From NCBI RefSeq assembly GCF_943908415.1, contig NZ_CALTSY010000003.1:1-64000 (forward strand): a DNA stretch of 64,000 bases, in the 5' to 3' direction. A program made the translations under genes and the position numbers. Below the pieces are notes generated by a model. That model was not told where the DNA came from. It did not search any database and saw only the letters and a program-made list of their open reading frames with translations. Of the stretch, positions 1 to 8,400 are shown piece by piece (the stretch's first letter is position 1; every line of letters starts with the position of its first letter). Origin of the DNA: an uncultured Anaerococcus sp. (GTDB lineage Bacteria; Bacillota; Clostridia; Tissierellales; Peptoniphilaceae).

Positions 1-140
1 GAATGATAAAAAGAGAAGATGTATCTGATGAAGAGTTAGATAAGCTAGGTGATGCAGTAGCCTTTATCAACATCCAAAACATGCCACAAAGGGTAAAATG
101 TGCACTACTATCATGGAAAACTTTAGATCAAGTAGTGTAA
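1..140 (+). CDS. sufU: SufU-like iron-sulfur scaffold, C-terminal end only
   Basis: The window opens inside this gene; the last 45 codons are read from base 3 to the TAA at 138-140. The tail contains MPQRVKCALLSWKTL, which matches the SufU/IscU C-terminal signature RxKCAxLxWxxL carrying the third zinc or cluster-ligand cysteine. SufU works with the SufS cysteine desulfurase in Fe-S cluster assembly in Gram-positive bacteria. The rest of the gene, and any sufBCD neighbours, lie upstream and out of view. The call rests on this short motif only. Confidence 0.7.
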   Translation, partial: MIKREDVSDEELDKLGDAVAFINIQNMPQRVKCALLSWKTLDQVV

Positions 141-141
141 T

Positions 142-327
142 ATGAAAAAAAATAATCTAGACAGTTTAGAGTTTTTAACAAGCGTTATTACCACCGCCCT
201 TTTGCTAATAGTAACTTACTTACAATATCAAAAAGATCGTCCTTTTTGGTGGTTGATTTTGATAGTTTCAATATTTATGGGCGCAAATGCTTACATTAAG
301 TACAAAAAAATAGAAAACAAGGACTGA
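142..327 (+). CDS. Small two-helix membrane protein, unknown function
   Basis: A 61-residue protein begins one base after the SufU stop, so the two are probably co-transcribed. It has two hydrophobic stretches (about residues 12-27 and 36-50) separated by a short charged loop, QYQKDRP, and a basic C-terminus, which suggests a small inner-membrane hairpin protein. No family was recognised. Its stop codon lies inside the left arm of the downstream terminator, which fits the end of a sufU operon. It could be a spurious ORF, but the tight spacing and the terminator favour a real gene. Confidence 0.55.
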   Translation: MKKNNLDSLEFLTSVITTALLLIVTYLQYQKDRPFWWLILIVSIFMGANAYIKYKKIENKD

Positions 328-350
328 AATCATTTTGATTTCAGTTTTTT
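324..350 (+). terminator. Rho-independent terminator after the sufU operon
   Basis: A 7-bp stem CTGAAAT/ATTTCAG (324-330 and 338-344) is followed by six T residues. It overlaps the stop codon of the small membrane protein. Confidence 0.8.
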
Positions 351-403
351 ATTTGAATTTTATAGAGTGTAAAATTTTTAATATTAACAATAGATTTATA
401 GAT

Positions 404-570
404 AAAAATGGGACTGTTGCAAATCAATAGATATTTATCGTTCCATCATTGGGGTGCTCTCTAAGAAAGTTTGAAATTTAGCCCGCCGGCACACTGAGAC
501 ACTTTCTTAGAGGGTTCCCGAATGATTTTGGAACGATTTATCTATTTTACAACCCCCCCCCATAATTTTT
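404..570. repeat. Long imperfect inverted repeat, MITE-like hairpin element
   Basis: Two arms of about 60 bases (404-470 and 501-570) are largely complementary around a loop of about 30 bases rich in G and C. Shared arm segments include ATCGTTCC and CTCTAAGAAAGT with its complement ACTTTCTTAGAG. The left end, GGGACTGTTGCAAAT, resembles terminal repeats of IS6-type elements (CTGTTGCAAA core), but no transposase is present. The right arm has a run of nine C (553-561). On the minus strand the hairpin is followed by a T run (404-408 complement), so it may also end the arcA transcript. The loop shares a motif with 29937-29960. Confidence 0.6.
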
Positions 571-605
571 ATTCTGCTCCAAGAATTTACGTAAGACAAG
601 TATGT

Positions 606-1838
606 CTATAGATCATCTCTCCATAAAGGCATTGACATACATCTAGGGCCACCTCTACCTCTGGAAAGCTCACTTGATGGCATTACGTGTATCTTTATAC
701 CATTGTCTTCTAAAAGTTTATTGGTTACCTTGTTCCTAGAATATACTATGACCTCACCAGGGGCTATAGCTAGTGTATTAGCACCGTCGCTCCACTGTTC
801 ACGTGCACCAGCTATAGGGTCATCTCCACCACATCTTATAAGAGTCACCTTATCTAATCCTAGGGCTTCTGCTAAGATTTTATCTAATTCTAAGCTCTCC
901 TTTTTTATTTCAATATCATTTTCTTTAGATTTTGTTAAAGAATAGACTGTTAGAGGTCCTTCTATTTCTGGATGTATGGTAAATTTATCATAATCTACCA
1001 TTGTAAAAACAGTGTCTAAGTGCATAAAGGCTCTTTTATTTGGAATTTGTAAGGCTAGGATTTTCTTAAATGACTCGTTGTTTTTAAATATCCTTTCTGC
1101 AAGTTTTTCGATAGCAGGTGCATCGGTTCTCTCAGATATACCTATAGCCAATACTTCTTTAGAAAGGATGAGCTCATCTCCACCTTCAATTACACTTGAA
1201 TCATCTCTCTCATACCATAAAGGAATGTCGGCATCTTTAAATCTTGGATGGTACTTTAAAATATATTTGGCAAATATTGTTTCCCTTTGCCTAGTTTCAT
1301 TTCTCATCTTATTTAATGAAACACCATGCCCTATATTTGCAGCAGGATCCCTGGTGAAATATAAGTTTGGAAGGGCATCGGATATAAATGGATTAGAAGC
1401 TTCTACCATATCAGCTAAGCTCGTTTCTCTATAGCCTGGAATATCAACCTTTTTGATACCCTCCATCATATTAAGAACCATGTCCTTATTGGTCTTTATG
1501 TTCATTAAAAAATCTTTAACAAGTTTTTTGCGTATATTTCCATGTATATTGGCTTCTTTAATAAACTCATCCACAAATTCACTTTTTATTTTATCATCGG
1601 TCATAGCTTCTGCTACAAGGTCTTCCAGATATAAGACCTCCACACCATTATCTACTAAAATTTTTGCAAAGGCATCGTGCTCATAGATTGCTGTATCTAA
1701 AAATGGTATATCATCAAAAAGCAACCTATCTAAGGCATCAGGAGTCAAATTTTCTATTTCTCTTCCTGGCCTATGTAACAAAACTGACTTTAGTTTACCT
1801 ATTTCAGAATAAACATTTATAATTCTTTGATCCGGCAT
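606..1838 (-). CDS. arcA: Arginine deiminase
   Basis: This 410-residue protein hydrolyses arginine to citrulline and ammonia, the first step of the arginine deiminase pathway. The family landmarks are present: FTRDP at 161-165, HLDTVFT near 273, and the C-terminal GGPRCMSMP with the nucleophilic cysteine at residue 400. Length is normal for bacterial ArcA (about 405-415). The ATG is preceded by AAAGGAGAAAG on the minus strand. It is divergent from the ornithine carbamoyltransferase gene and shares a 335-base intergenic region with it. No carbamate kinase (arcC) or ArcD antiporter lies in the window, so the pathway must be completed elsewhere. Confidence 0.97.
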   Translation of the reverse strand: MPDQRIINVYSEIGKLKSVLLHRPGREIENLTPDALDRLLFDDIPFLDTAIYEHDAFAKILVDNGVEVLYLEDLVAEAMTDDKIKSEFVDEFIKEANIHGNIRKKLVKDFLMNIKTNKDMVLNMMEGIKKVDIPGYRETSLADMVEASNPFISDALPNLYFTRDPAANIGHGVSLNKMRNETRQRETIFAKYILKYHPRFKDADIPLWYERDDSSVIEGGDELILSKEVLAIGISERTDAPAIEKLAERIFKNNESFKKILALQIPNKRAFMHLDTVFTMVDYDKFTIHPEIEGPLTVYSLTKSKENDIEIKKESLELDKILAEALGLDKVTLIRCGGDDPIAGAREQWSDGANTLAIAPGEVIVYSRNKVTNKLLEDNGIKIHVMPSSELSRGRGGPRCMSMPLWRDDL

Positions 1839-2173
1839 ACTTTCTCCTTTTAAACAATGTATTTTATTTAACTATTGTCCACATATAAATATATTTGCCA
1901 TCATTTTATCACATTTATATAGGAAATGAGAAACTTTATTTAAGAATTATGAAATAGAAATACGTTTTTCTAATTGTGATTATTATAAAACTATTATCTA
2001 AAGTATTTTTTTATGATATACTTTATTTAAGAGCTTATTACAACAATAAAGATTAAATTTGATGTTGATGATTTTTAGGAAATTGATTTCATAAAAAACA
2101 AAATTATGTCTAAATAAGCTTAAAAATATGTTGCAAGAAAAATAATAAACTAAAAATTAGATAGGAGGTAAGC
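1839..2173. promoter_or_regulatory. Divergent intergenic region arcA / argF
   Basis: This 335-base AT-rich gap between divergent genes must hold promoters for both. On the plus strand a TATACT box at 2017-2022 is a possible -10, but no good -35 was found, and it would leave a leader of about 145 bases. No convincing ArgR box or Crp-type dyad was seen. Its role as a regulatory region is inferred from gene orientation. Confidence 0.4.
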
Positions 2174-3166
2174 ATGCCACAAAATCTTAGAGGAAGAAAT
2201 TTTTTGAAGTTAATTGATTTTACTACAGATGAAATTATTTATTTGTTAGAGCTTTCAAAAAATTTTAAAGCGATGAAACGTACAGGAACTCCACATAGGT
2301 ACTTAGAAGGAAAGAATATTGCCTTGCTTTTTGAAAAGACTTCTACAAGAACTAGGTGTTCTTTTGAGGTTGGAGCCAGCGACCTTGGCATGGGTGTTAC
2401 ATATCTTGATCCATCAGGATCACAAATGGGTCATAAGGAGTCTATAGCTGATACCGCAAGAGTTCTAGGAAGAATGTTTGATGGCATTGAGTATAGAGGA
2501 TTTTCACAAGATTTAGTTGAAGAATTAGGCAAATACGCAGGCGTGCCAGTATGGAATGGCCTAACAGATCAGTGGCATCCTACTCAAATGATAGCCGATA
2601 TGCTAACAATTGAAGAGCGATTTGGAAAGCTAAAGGGGCTAAAGTTTGTCTACATGGGAGATGCTCGTAATAATGTTGCAAACTCATTAATGATAGCCTG
2701 TGCAAAATTAGGAATAGACTATGTAGCTTGTGCACCAAAGGAGCTATTCCCAGAAGAAGTGATTGTAGAAATGGCTAAAAGTCTTGCGACAACACAAAAC
2801 TCCACTATAAGCCTAATATCAGATGTAAAAGAAGCAACAAAGGATGCAGATGTACTTTATACTGATATTTGGGTGTCTATGGGTGAACCTGAGGACATTT
2901 GGGAAAAAAGAATAGCTATGCTCAGGGACTATCAAGTTAATAAAGAAGTTATGGATAATGCAAGCAAAGATGCTATATTCTTACATTGTTTACCAGCCTT
3001 CCACGATACAAAGACAAAGGTCGGCAAGCAGATTTATGAAAAATTTGGTCTAGAAGAAATGGAAGTAACTAATGAAGTCTTTGAATCTAAGCAATCTTTG
3101 GTATTTGATCAAGCTGAAAATAGGATGCATACAATCAAGGCTATAATGTATGCTACACTTTCTTAG
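2174..3166 (+). CDS. arcB: Ornithine carbamoyltransferase (probably catabolic)
   Basis: This 330-residue enzyme interconverts citrulline plus phosphate with ornithine plus carbamoyl phosphate. Carbamoyl-phosphate binding motif STRTR is at 57-61, HPTQ near residue 134, and the ornithine-loop motif HCLPAF near 273. The start has a strong AGGAGG 6 bases upstream. Pairing with arcA suggests the catabolic direction (ArcB); sequence alone does not separate it from anabolic ArgF. A good terminator follows, so it is probably transcribed separately from the downstream cluster that would use its ornithine. Confidence 0.95.
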   Translation: MPQNLRGRNFLKLIDFTTDEIIYLLELSKNFKAMKRTGTPHRYLEGKNIALLFEKTSTRTRCSFEVGASDLGMGVTYLDPSGSQMGHKESIADTARVLGRMFDGIEYRGFSQDLVEELGKYAGVPVWNGLTDQWHPTQMIADMLTIEERFGKLKGLKFVYMGDARNNVANSLMIACAKLGIDYVACAPKELFPEEVIVEMAKSLATTQNSTISLISDVKEATKDADVLYTDIWVSMGEPEDIWEKRIAMLRDYQVNKEVMDNASKDAIFLHCLPAFHDTKTKVGKQIYEKFGLEEMEVTNEVFESKQSLVFDQAENRMHTIKAIMYATLS

Positions 3167-3205
3167 ATATTATTAATAAATAGAAAATCAATATGAAACT
3201 TTATC

Positions 3206-3246
3206 AAATCCGATATCTTTAAATTTATTAAATATCGGATTTTTGT
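3206..3246 (+). terminator. Terminator after arcB
   Basis: An 11-bp perfect stem AAATCCGATAT/ATATCGGATTT (3206-3216 and 3232-3242) is followed by a short T run. Confidence 0.75.
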
Positions 3247-3458
3247 CACGCACTATTAAAAAATGCTGTAAGATAATAAATCTTAAGGATTTTTAGGAAT
3301 TGATGGATTAATCAACTAGGAAAAGTATATAAATAGCTATTTTTAGTTACTTATAGAAATATATATAGGCTAATAAACTTATTAATATTTGAATTTATGA
3401 CAGAAATTATGATAGTATGTAAAATGTCATATCTTCTAGAGTTAAATATAAGTAGGAA

Positions 3459-3488
3459 TTGATAATGATTATTTGTCGATAATATACT
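3459..3488 (+). promoter_or_regulatory. Candidate promoter for the Gate / Clp-like / LOR-SDH cluster
   Basis: TTGATA (3459-3464) and TATACT (3483-3488) are separated by 18 bases, about 70 bases before the TTG start at 3560. This is a sigma-A-like match by eye, unsupported by other data. Confidence 0.45.
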
Positions 3489-3559
3489 AGCTTGCTATAT
3501 GAATATATCCTAAATAATAAAAATTAGTAGTGGGTTAACTAATAGAAGGATGGACTAAG

Positions 3560-4186
3560 TTGAAAAAATATAATCATTATAAAAAAGAAATAGGATTGGA
3601 GGCTCCACTTTTTATAGTCATATTTATAGGAGTCTTTGTTTATATAGCTAGCATAATGGGTGGTACAAATATGATAAAGACCATGATGAATACAGCCTAT
3701 GATTTACTGATCAATGTCTGTTTTTATCTTATGGCAGTAGCGGTGCTAGCAGGTGGCTTATCAGCAATATTTTCTGAATTTGGTGTAATAGCCCTAATAA
3801 ACAAAGGCTTATCAATTTTTATGAAACCTATTTATGATTTACCAGGAGCAAGTTCTTTAGGTATTTTAAGCTGTTTTATGTCAGATAATCCAGCTGTGTT
3901 AACTCTCGCCCACGATAATAACTTCAGAAAATATTTTAAGAAATATCAAATGCCAGCCCTAACAAATTTAGCTACATCTTATGGTATGGGACTTATTATA
4001 GTAACATCTATGATGGGTTTAAAAGTAGAAGGTGCTGTTAAAGGAGCTCTTATAGGACTTATAGCTGCTGTTATAGGCAGTATTGTTTCTGTAAGGCTTA
4101 TGATGATTAAGACAAAAAATACTATGGTACTAGTGAGATGGTGGAGTATAGTCATGATTCAAATATGCCAGAAGGGTATAGATTAA
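3560..4186 (+). CDS. Gate-domain membrane protein, N-terminal part
   Basis: A 208-residue ORF with a TTG start (AAGGATGG upstream) and at least four membrane segments. The segment with DNPAVLTLAHD and the gate-like helices resembles nucleoside-recognition (Gate) domain transporters, the broad family that includes SpmA/SpmB and YjiH-like proteins. The last 24 residues (after about residue 184) look like out-of-frame sequence: W-rich and unlike the membrane part. The next ORF, in the -1 frame, overlaps by 49 bases and its frame is open from 4111, so both may form one protein of about 382 residues. A heptamer A AAA AAT lies at 4114-4120. Substrate unknown; arginine or ornithine transport is suggested by neighbours only. 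Confidence 0.65.
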   Translation: MKKYNHYKKEIGLEAPLFIVIFIGVFVYIASIMGGTNMIKTMMNTAYDLLINVCFYLMAVAVLAGGLSAIFSEFGVIALINKGLSIFMKPIYDLPGASSLGILSCFMSDNPAVLTLAHDNNFRKYFKKYQMPALTNLATSYGMGLIIVTSMMGLKVEGAVKGALIGLIAAVIGSIVSVRLMMIKTKNTMVLVRWWSIVMIQICQKGID

Positions 4187-4707
4187 TTAGAGAAGGTTCG
4201 ACTGGATCAAGATTTATACAGGCTTTACTTGATGGTGGCAGAGTAGGTGTAGATATGGGTATGGCAATTATACCTGGTGTATGCTTAATCTGTACAATTG
4301 TATTATTACTAACAAATACTACAGGAGCAAGTGGAGTATATGATGGATCTGCTAATCAAGGTATAGGACTTTTTCCCTTAATAGGTGAAAAACTTAGCTT
4401 TATTTTAAATCCTTTATTCGGGTTTACTTCAAATAAAGCTATAGCTGTTCCCATTACAGCCTTAGGCAGTAGTGGTGCAGCCTTAGGAATGGTCTCAGAC
4501 TTAGCAAGTAAAAATTTGATTACTGGCAATGATATATCAGTTTTTACAGCTATGTGCATGTGCTGGAGTGGATACTTATCTACTCATATTGCAATGATGG
4601 ATGCCCTTGATACTAAGGAAATGACAGGCTATGCTATTCTATTTCATACGATTGGCGGACTTGCAGCAGGAATATCTGCTCATTTAATCTGGGGGTTACT
4701 AGCTTAA
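4138..4707 (+). CDS. Gate-domain membrane protein, C-terminal part
   Basis: A 189-residue ORF from an ATG with only a weak ribosome-binding site, in the -1 frame relative to the preceding ORF. It holds another set of membrane helices and a glycine-rich segment (ALGSSGAALGM). Upstream codons in this frame (4120-4137) read YYGTSE, which continues naturally from the basic end of the preceding ORF, and a stop lies just before at 4108. The two ORFs are therefore either one gene with a frameshift (real, programmed, or sequencing error) or two subunits. The stop overlaps the start of the Clp-like gene (TAATG). Confidence 0.6.
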   Translation: MVEYSHDSNMPEGYRLIREGSTGSRFIQALLDGGRVGVDMGMAIIPGVCLICTIVLLLTNTTGASGVYDGSANQGIGLFPLIGEKLSFILNPLFGFTSNKAIAVPITALGSSGAALGMVSDLASKNLITGNDISVFTAMCMCWSGYLSTHIAMMDALDTKEMTGYAILFHTIGGLAAGISAHLIWGLLA

Positions 4708-7211
4708 TGGACATGTCAAAATACTCACAAGAAGCAGTTGAAATGATAAAATCAGCTAATAAAATTGCTATAAGAAATAATAATTCTGAAGTTACAGATT
4801 TGCACTTACTTTATGCAATTTTGCTTGAAGATGAAAAATTAATAGTAGATTTTTTAGAAGAATCATCAGTTAATTTACAAAAATTAAAAGAAGATTGTGA
4901 AAATGCTATAAAAAAGCTAAAAAGTCTAAAAGGTGTACAGGGCTTATATGTGAGTAGATCCTATCAAAAAATTTTGCTAATATCTGAGGAAATTTCTAGA
5001 AATCTATTTGAAGATTCAATCTATACTAGGCATATTCTCCTAGCTATTCTTAAAGAGGGAGATAATTCTAGTGCAAAACTTCTAGGCTTATATGACATTG
5101 ATTATGATAAGTTTATGCAGTTTATATCAAAAAGATTCAATGAATCATTTTTTGATGGCATAGCCAAAGAAACTTTAGCTACCCTTGATAAGTATGGAAG
5201 AAATATGACCAATGAAGCCCTAGAAGGAAAGCTGGACCCTGTCATAGGTAGAGAAGAAGAAACTAGGAGCGCTGTAAGGATTTTATCACGTAGGATAAAA
5301 AATAATCCTATCTTAATAGGAGAGGCAGGAGTTGGAAAGACAGCTATAGTAGAAGGCCTTGTTCAAAGAATAGTAAAAGAAGATGTGCCTGATAATCTAA
5401 AAGGCAGGGTTGTTTTTGCTCTAGATATTACAGCCTTACTAGCTGGAGCAAAATATAGGGGTGATTTTGAAGATAGGTTAAAGAAAATACTAGAAATAGT
5501 TAGAGATTCAGAAGGTAAAATAATCTTATTCATAGACGAAATACACAATATAATAGGTACAGGTTCTAGCTCCGGGGCTATGGATACTGCAAATATCCTA
5601 AAACCAATGCTTGCTCGTGGTGAAATCTTAACTATAGGTGCGACTACAATTGAGGAATATAAAAAATATATAGAAAAAGATGGTGCCTTGGATAGGAGAT
5701 TTCAGAAAATTTTAGTAGAGGAAGCTTCTGTAGATACTTCTATAGCTATACTTAGGGGTATCAAATCTAAGTATGAAAAACACCATAGGGTAAAGATTTT
5801 AGATACGGCCTTGGTAGATGCTGTAAAATTATCAAAAAGATTTTTAAGCTATAGGAAGTTGCCTGATGTTGCAATAGATGTTATGGATGAGGCGGCAGCG
5901 CTCACTCGTATGGCAAAAGATCAAATGCCAGAAGAAATAGACCAGCTAAATCGTAAGCTAGTTCAGCTAGAAATGGAAAAGATTGCCCTAAAAGAACAAG
6001 GGGATAAGCTATCAGAGAAAAGAATTCTAGAAAAAGAAGAGCAAATACAAAAGCTTAAAGAAAGCCTATCAAAAAAGACTGAGCTCTATGAATTAGAAAA
6101 AGATAGGCAAGAGCAAATTTTAATTAATGAAAAAGAATTAGAAAGTATCGAGAGCGAAATAGAATTAATTAAAGATGAACATAGGATAGAAGAACTTGAC
6201 GAAAAAATCGAATCAAAAAAAATAGTCGATAAAAAAATTAAGGAACTTACTGATAAAAAAGCTTATTATCCTCTCAATAGCGAAGTAACTAGTGATGAGG
6301 TAAAAGATATAGTATCCAAGCTATCTGGCATGCCTAAGGTAAAACTTCAGCTTAATAAGTTAGAAAATTTAGATACTATAAGAGATAAGCTAAAAATGGA
6401 ATTTGTAGGATCCGATTACATGATTGATAAGATAATTGATACCTATTTAATTTCTGAAAGTGCTTTATTCAATAGGAATAAACCTATAGGTAGCTTTTTA
6501 ATCACAGGTAAAGGCGCTGGTAAAAATTACATAGCAGAGCTTATAGCCAAGTATATTTTTGATGGTGACAGCAGTCTGCTTAGATTTGATATGGGAGAAT
6601 ACACTGAGAAATCTTCTGTTACAAAATTAATAGGAGCTCCACCTGGGTATATAGGATATGAGGCAGGTGGATTACTTACCGAAGCTATTAGAACTAAACC
6701 ATATAGGGTAATAGTATTTAGTGACATTGAAAAGGCTAATATCGAGATTAGAAGCTTAGTTGAGCAAATTATAAGCGAAGGCAAGCTAAAAGATAATAAA
6801 GGCAGGGATATTGACCTAAAAAATACGGTCATATTTCTAACAAGCTCTACAGGAGATGAAAGCTATTTAGAAGATAGCGTATCTCGAATCGGTAAAATAG
6901 TCGACTATGTCTTCTATCTTAAGGATCTGGATAAAGATTCTGTAGATAAATTAATTAAAATAAATCTAGATAAGTTAAAAGAACAGCTTAGTGCTTCATA
7001 TATTAGCTTGGAATATGATGATGAGTTTTTAGACGAGCTTATCAGCTATGCTATAAAGTATAATATGGGTGTTCATGAAATCAAAAAATTCATAGAGCAA
7101 GAGATTTATTTAGAGATTAGTAAGAAAGTATTGGACAATAAGTCAAATCAACAATTGAAACTTCTATTAGAAATGAAGGATGAAGATATTGATATGACTG
7201 TAATGAATTAG
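4707..7211 (+). CDS. ClpB/ClpC-like AAA+ protein with degenerate second ATPase domain
   Basis: An 834-residue Hsp100-type protein. N-terminal Clp repeat domain about 1-150. The first ATPase domain is intact: Walker A GEAGVGKT near 205 and Walker B LFIDEIHN near 275. A coiled coil rich in K and E spans about 400-520. The second ATPase domain keeps the fold signature (IGAPPGYIGYE, GRDIDLKNTVI) but its Walker A reads GKGAGKN (T to N, about 600), its Walker B reads VFSDIEKAN where family members have LLDEIEKAH, and sensor 1 reads TSS rather than TSN. That ring probably binds ATP poorly or does not hydrolyse it. No ClpP-binding LGF/IGF-type loop was recognised. It overlaps the upstream membrane gene by one base and is followed 15 bases later by LOR/SDH genes, suggesting a dedicated chaperone in ornithine metabolism. 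Confidence 0.85.
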   Translation: MDMSKYSQEAVEMIKSANKIAIRNNNSEVTDLHLLYAILLEDEKLIVDFLEESSVNLQKLKEDCENAIKKLKSLKGVQGLYVSRSYQKILLISEEISRNLFEDSIYTRHILLAILKEGDNSSAKLLGLYDIDYDKFMQFISKRFNESFFDGIAKETLATLDKYGRNMTNEALEGKLDPVIGREEETRSAVRILSRRIKNNPILIGEAGVGKTAIVEGLVQRIVKEDVPDNLKGRVVFALDITALLAGAKYRGDFEDRLKKILEIVRDSEGKIILFIDEIHNIIGTGSSSGAMDTANILKPMLARGEILTIGATTIEEYKKYIEKDGALDRRFQKILVEEASVDTSIAILRGIKSKYEKHHRVKILDTALVDAVKLSKRFLSYRKLPDVAIDVMDEAAALTRMAKDQMPEEIDQLNRKLVQLEMEKIALKEQGDKLSEKRILEKEEQIQKLKESLSKKTELYELEKDRQEQILINEKELESIESEIELIKDEHRIEELDEKIESKKIVDKKIKELTDKKAYYPLNSEVTSDEVKDIVSKLSGMPKVKLQLNKLENLDTIRDKLKMEFVGSDYMIDKIIDTYLISESALFNRNKPIGSFLITGKGAGKNYIAELIAKYIFDGDSSLLRFDMGEYTEKSSVTKLIGAPPGYIGYEAGGLLTEAIRTKPYRVIVFSDIEKANIEIRSLVEQIISEGKLKDNKGRDIDLKNTVIFLTSSTGDESYLEDSVSRIGKIVDYVFYLKDLDKDSVDKLIKINLDKLKEQLSASYISLEYDDEFLDELISYAIKYNMGVHEIKKFIEQEIYLEISKKVLDNKSNQQLKLLLEMKDEDIDMTVMN

Positions 7212-7226
7212 TAAATGGAGGTAAAT

Positions 7227-8399
7227 ATGGATTTTAAAATACCAAAGTTTGAATGGCCTGACTTTTCAGAAGAAAAGTTTGAAAAGGCATCAGATGTAAA
7301 ATTAGGAGAAGTTGAAAAAGATGGAGTGGCTCCAGATGACTTTTATCTAACAAGCTTGAAGCCAACTTTTTATAAGCATAAGGGAGAATGGATTTTACCA
7401 GAGCATAACTCATTAAACTGTGTAGCAGTATATGAAGATGATGATGTACTCATCAAAGAAATTAGAGAATTAAAAAAAGGTGAGCAAGTTGTACTCTCTA
7501 AATCAGGAGAAATAGAATCAGGTATCTTTGTCTATGAAGATGGATTTCCAGACTGGGTATATTCTACTCCAGGTAAATCAGTAGAAACTTCATACTCAAG
7601 CGATTATGAATATCTATTTGAACTAATGGAACATGAAAGAGATAGTGAAGATGGCTACATAGTTTGGGTTCTAGGACCTAGTGTAGTATTTGACTATGAT
7701 ACTAGAAATTCCCTTAATAAACTTGCTGAAAGTGGATACATAGATTGTCTCTTAGGTGGAAACGCTATGTGTACTCACGACCTAGAAGGTGGATTCCTAC
7801 AAACAGCTCTAGGACAAAATATATACACTCAAGAAAATGTGCCAATGGGCCATTATAACCACTTAGACCTACTAAACGAAGTAAGAAGTGCTGGATCTAT
7901 TAAAGACTTTATAGCTGCTGGAAATGTTAAAGATGGTATAATCAAGACCCTATCAGACATGGATATTCCTTTTGTACTATCAGGATCTATTAGAGATGAT
8001 GGTCCGCTACCAGAAGTTATAGGAGATACCAGTAAATCCCTAACAGAAACAAAAAAAGCCCTAGATAAGGCGACCATGGTCGTTTGTATTGCAACTATGC
8101 TTCACTCCCTATCTGTAGCTAATATGGCACCAAGCTATAAGAAGAGAAAAGATGGAAGCATCTCTCCAGTTTATATGTACTCAATAGATGTTACAGAAAA
8201 TGTAGTTCACAAGGTTGTATCAGCTAGAGAATCAATGGCTACTATACCTATGGTAACAAATGTTCAAGATTTCGTTGTAAATTGTGAACGAGCATTAATA
8301 ACACCAGCTGACAAGGCCTTTTCAGAAGAAATGGAAATTCCAGAAGCTGAGCACGTAGAGTTAAAAAATAATGAAGAAGAAAATAAGGAGAGTATTTAA
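7227..8399 (+). CDS. LOR/SDH-family protein, archaeal-type ornithine cyclodeaminase-like (copy 1)
   Basis: A 390-residue protein of the TIGR00300 LOR/SDH family, related to the C-terminal ornithine cyclodeaminase part of cyanobacterial AgrE/ArgZ and to the archaeal enzymes. Conserved segments are LAESGYIDCLLGGNAMCTHD, GSIRDDGPLPEV and ATMLHSLSVANM. Such enzymes convert ornithine to proline and ammonia using bound NAD. I start it at 7227 because GGAGGT lies 5 bases upstream; an in-frame ATG at 7215 lies before that site. The location next to ornithine-producing arc genes supports the function. The acidic C-terminal tail is longer than in copy 2. Confidence 0.8.
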   Translation: MDFKIPKFEWPDFSEEKFEKASDVKLGEVEKDGVAPDDFYLTSLKPTFYKHKGEWILPEHNSLNCVAVYEDDDVLIKEIRELKKGEQVVLSKSGEIESGIFVYEDGFPDWVYSTPGKSVETSYSSDYEYLFELMEHERDSEDGYIVWVLGPSVVFDYDTRNSLNKLAESGYIDCLLGGNAMCTHDLEGGFLQTALGQNIYTQENVPMGHYNHLDLLNEVRSAGSIKDFIAAGNVKDGIIKTLSDMDIPFVLSGSIRDDGPLPEVIGDTSKSLTETKKALDKATMVVCIATMLHSLSVANMAPSYKKRKDGSISPVYMYSIDVTENVVHKVVSARESMATIPMVTNVQDFVVNCERALITPADKAFSEEMEIPEAEHVELKNNEEENKESI

Positions 8400-8400
8400 T

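Larger units (their letters stand above)
3167..3559 (+). other. Intergenic region after arcB
   Basis: A 393-base gap without a credible ORF. It holds the arcB terminator at the start and a probable promoter for the downstream cluster near 3459-3488. The rest is AT-rich sequence with nothing recognised. Confidence 0.5.

Noticed and set aside
703..1686. Plus-strand ORFs opposite arcA
   Set aside because: They mirror the codon pattern of arcA, have no ribosome-binding sites and no family features.
1905..1980. TCACA and TGTGA half-sites upstream of arcA suggesting a Crp/ArcR site
   Set aside because: The half-sites are about 66 bases apart and in the wrong mutual orientation for a single dyad.
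6527..6832. Minus-strand ORF inside the Clp-like gene
   Set aside because: Antisense shadow over conserved AAA+ motifs; no start signal.
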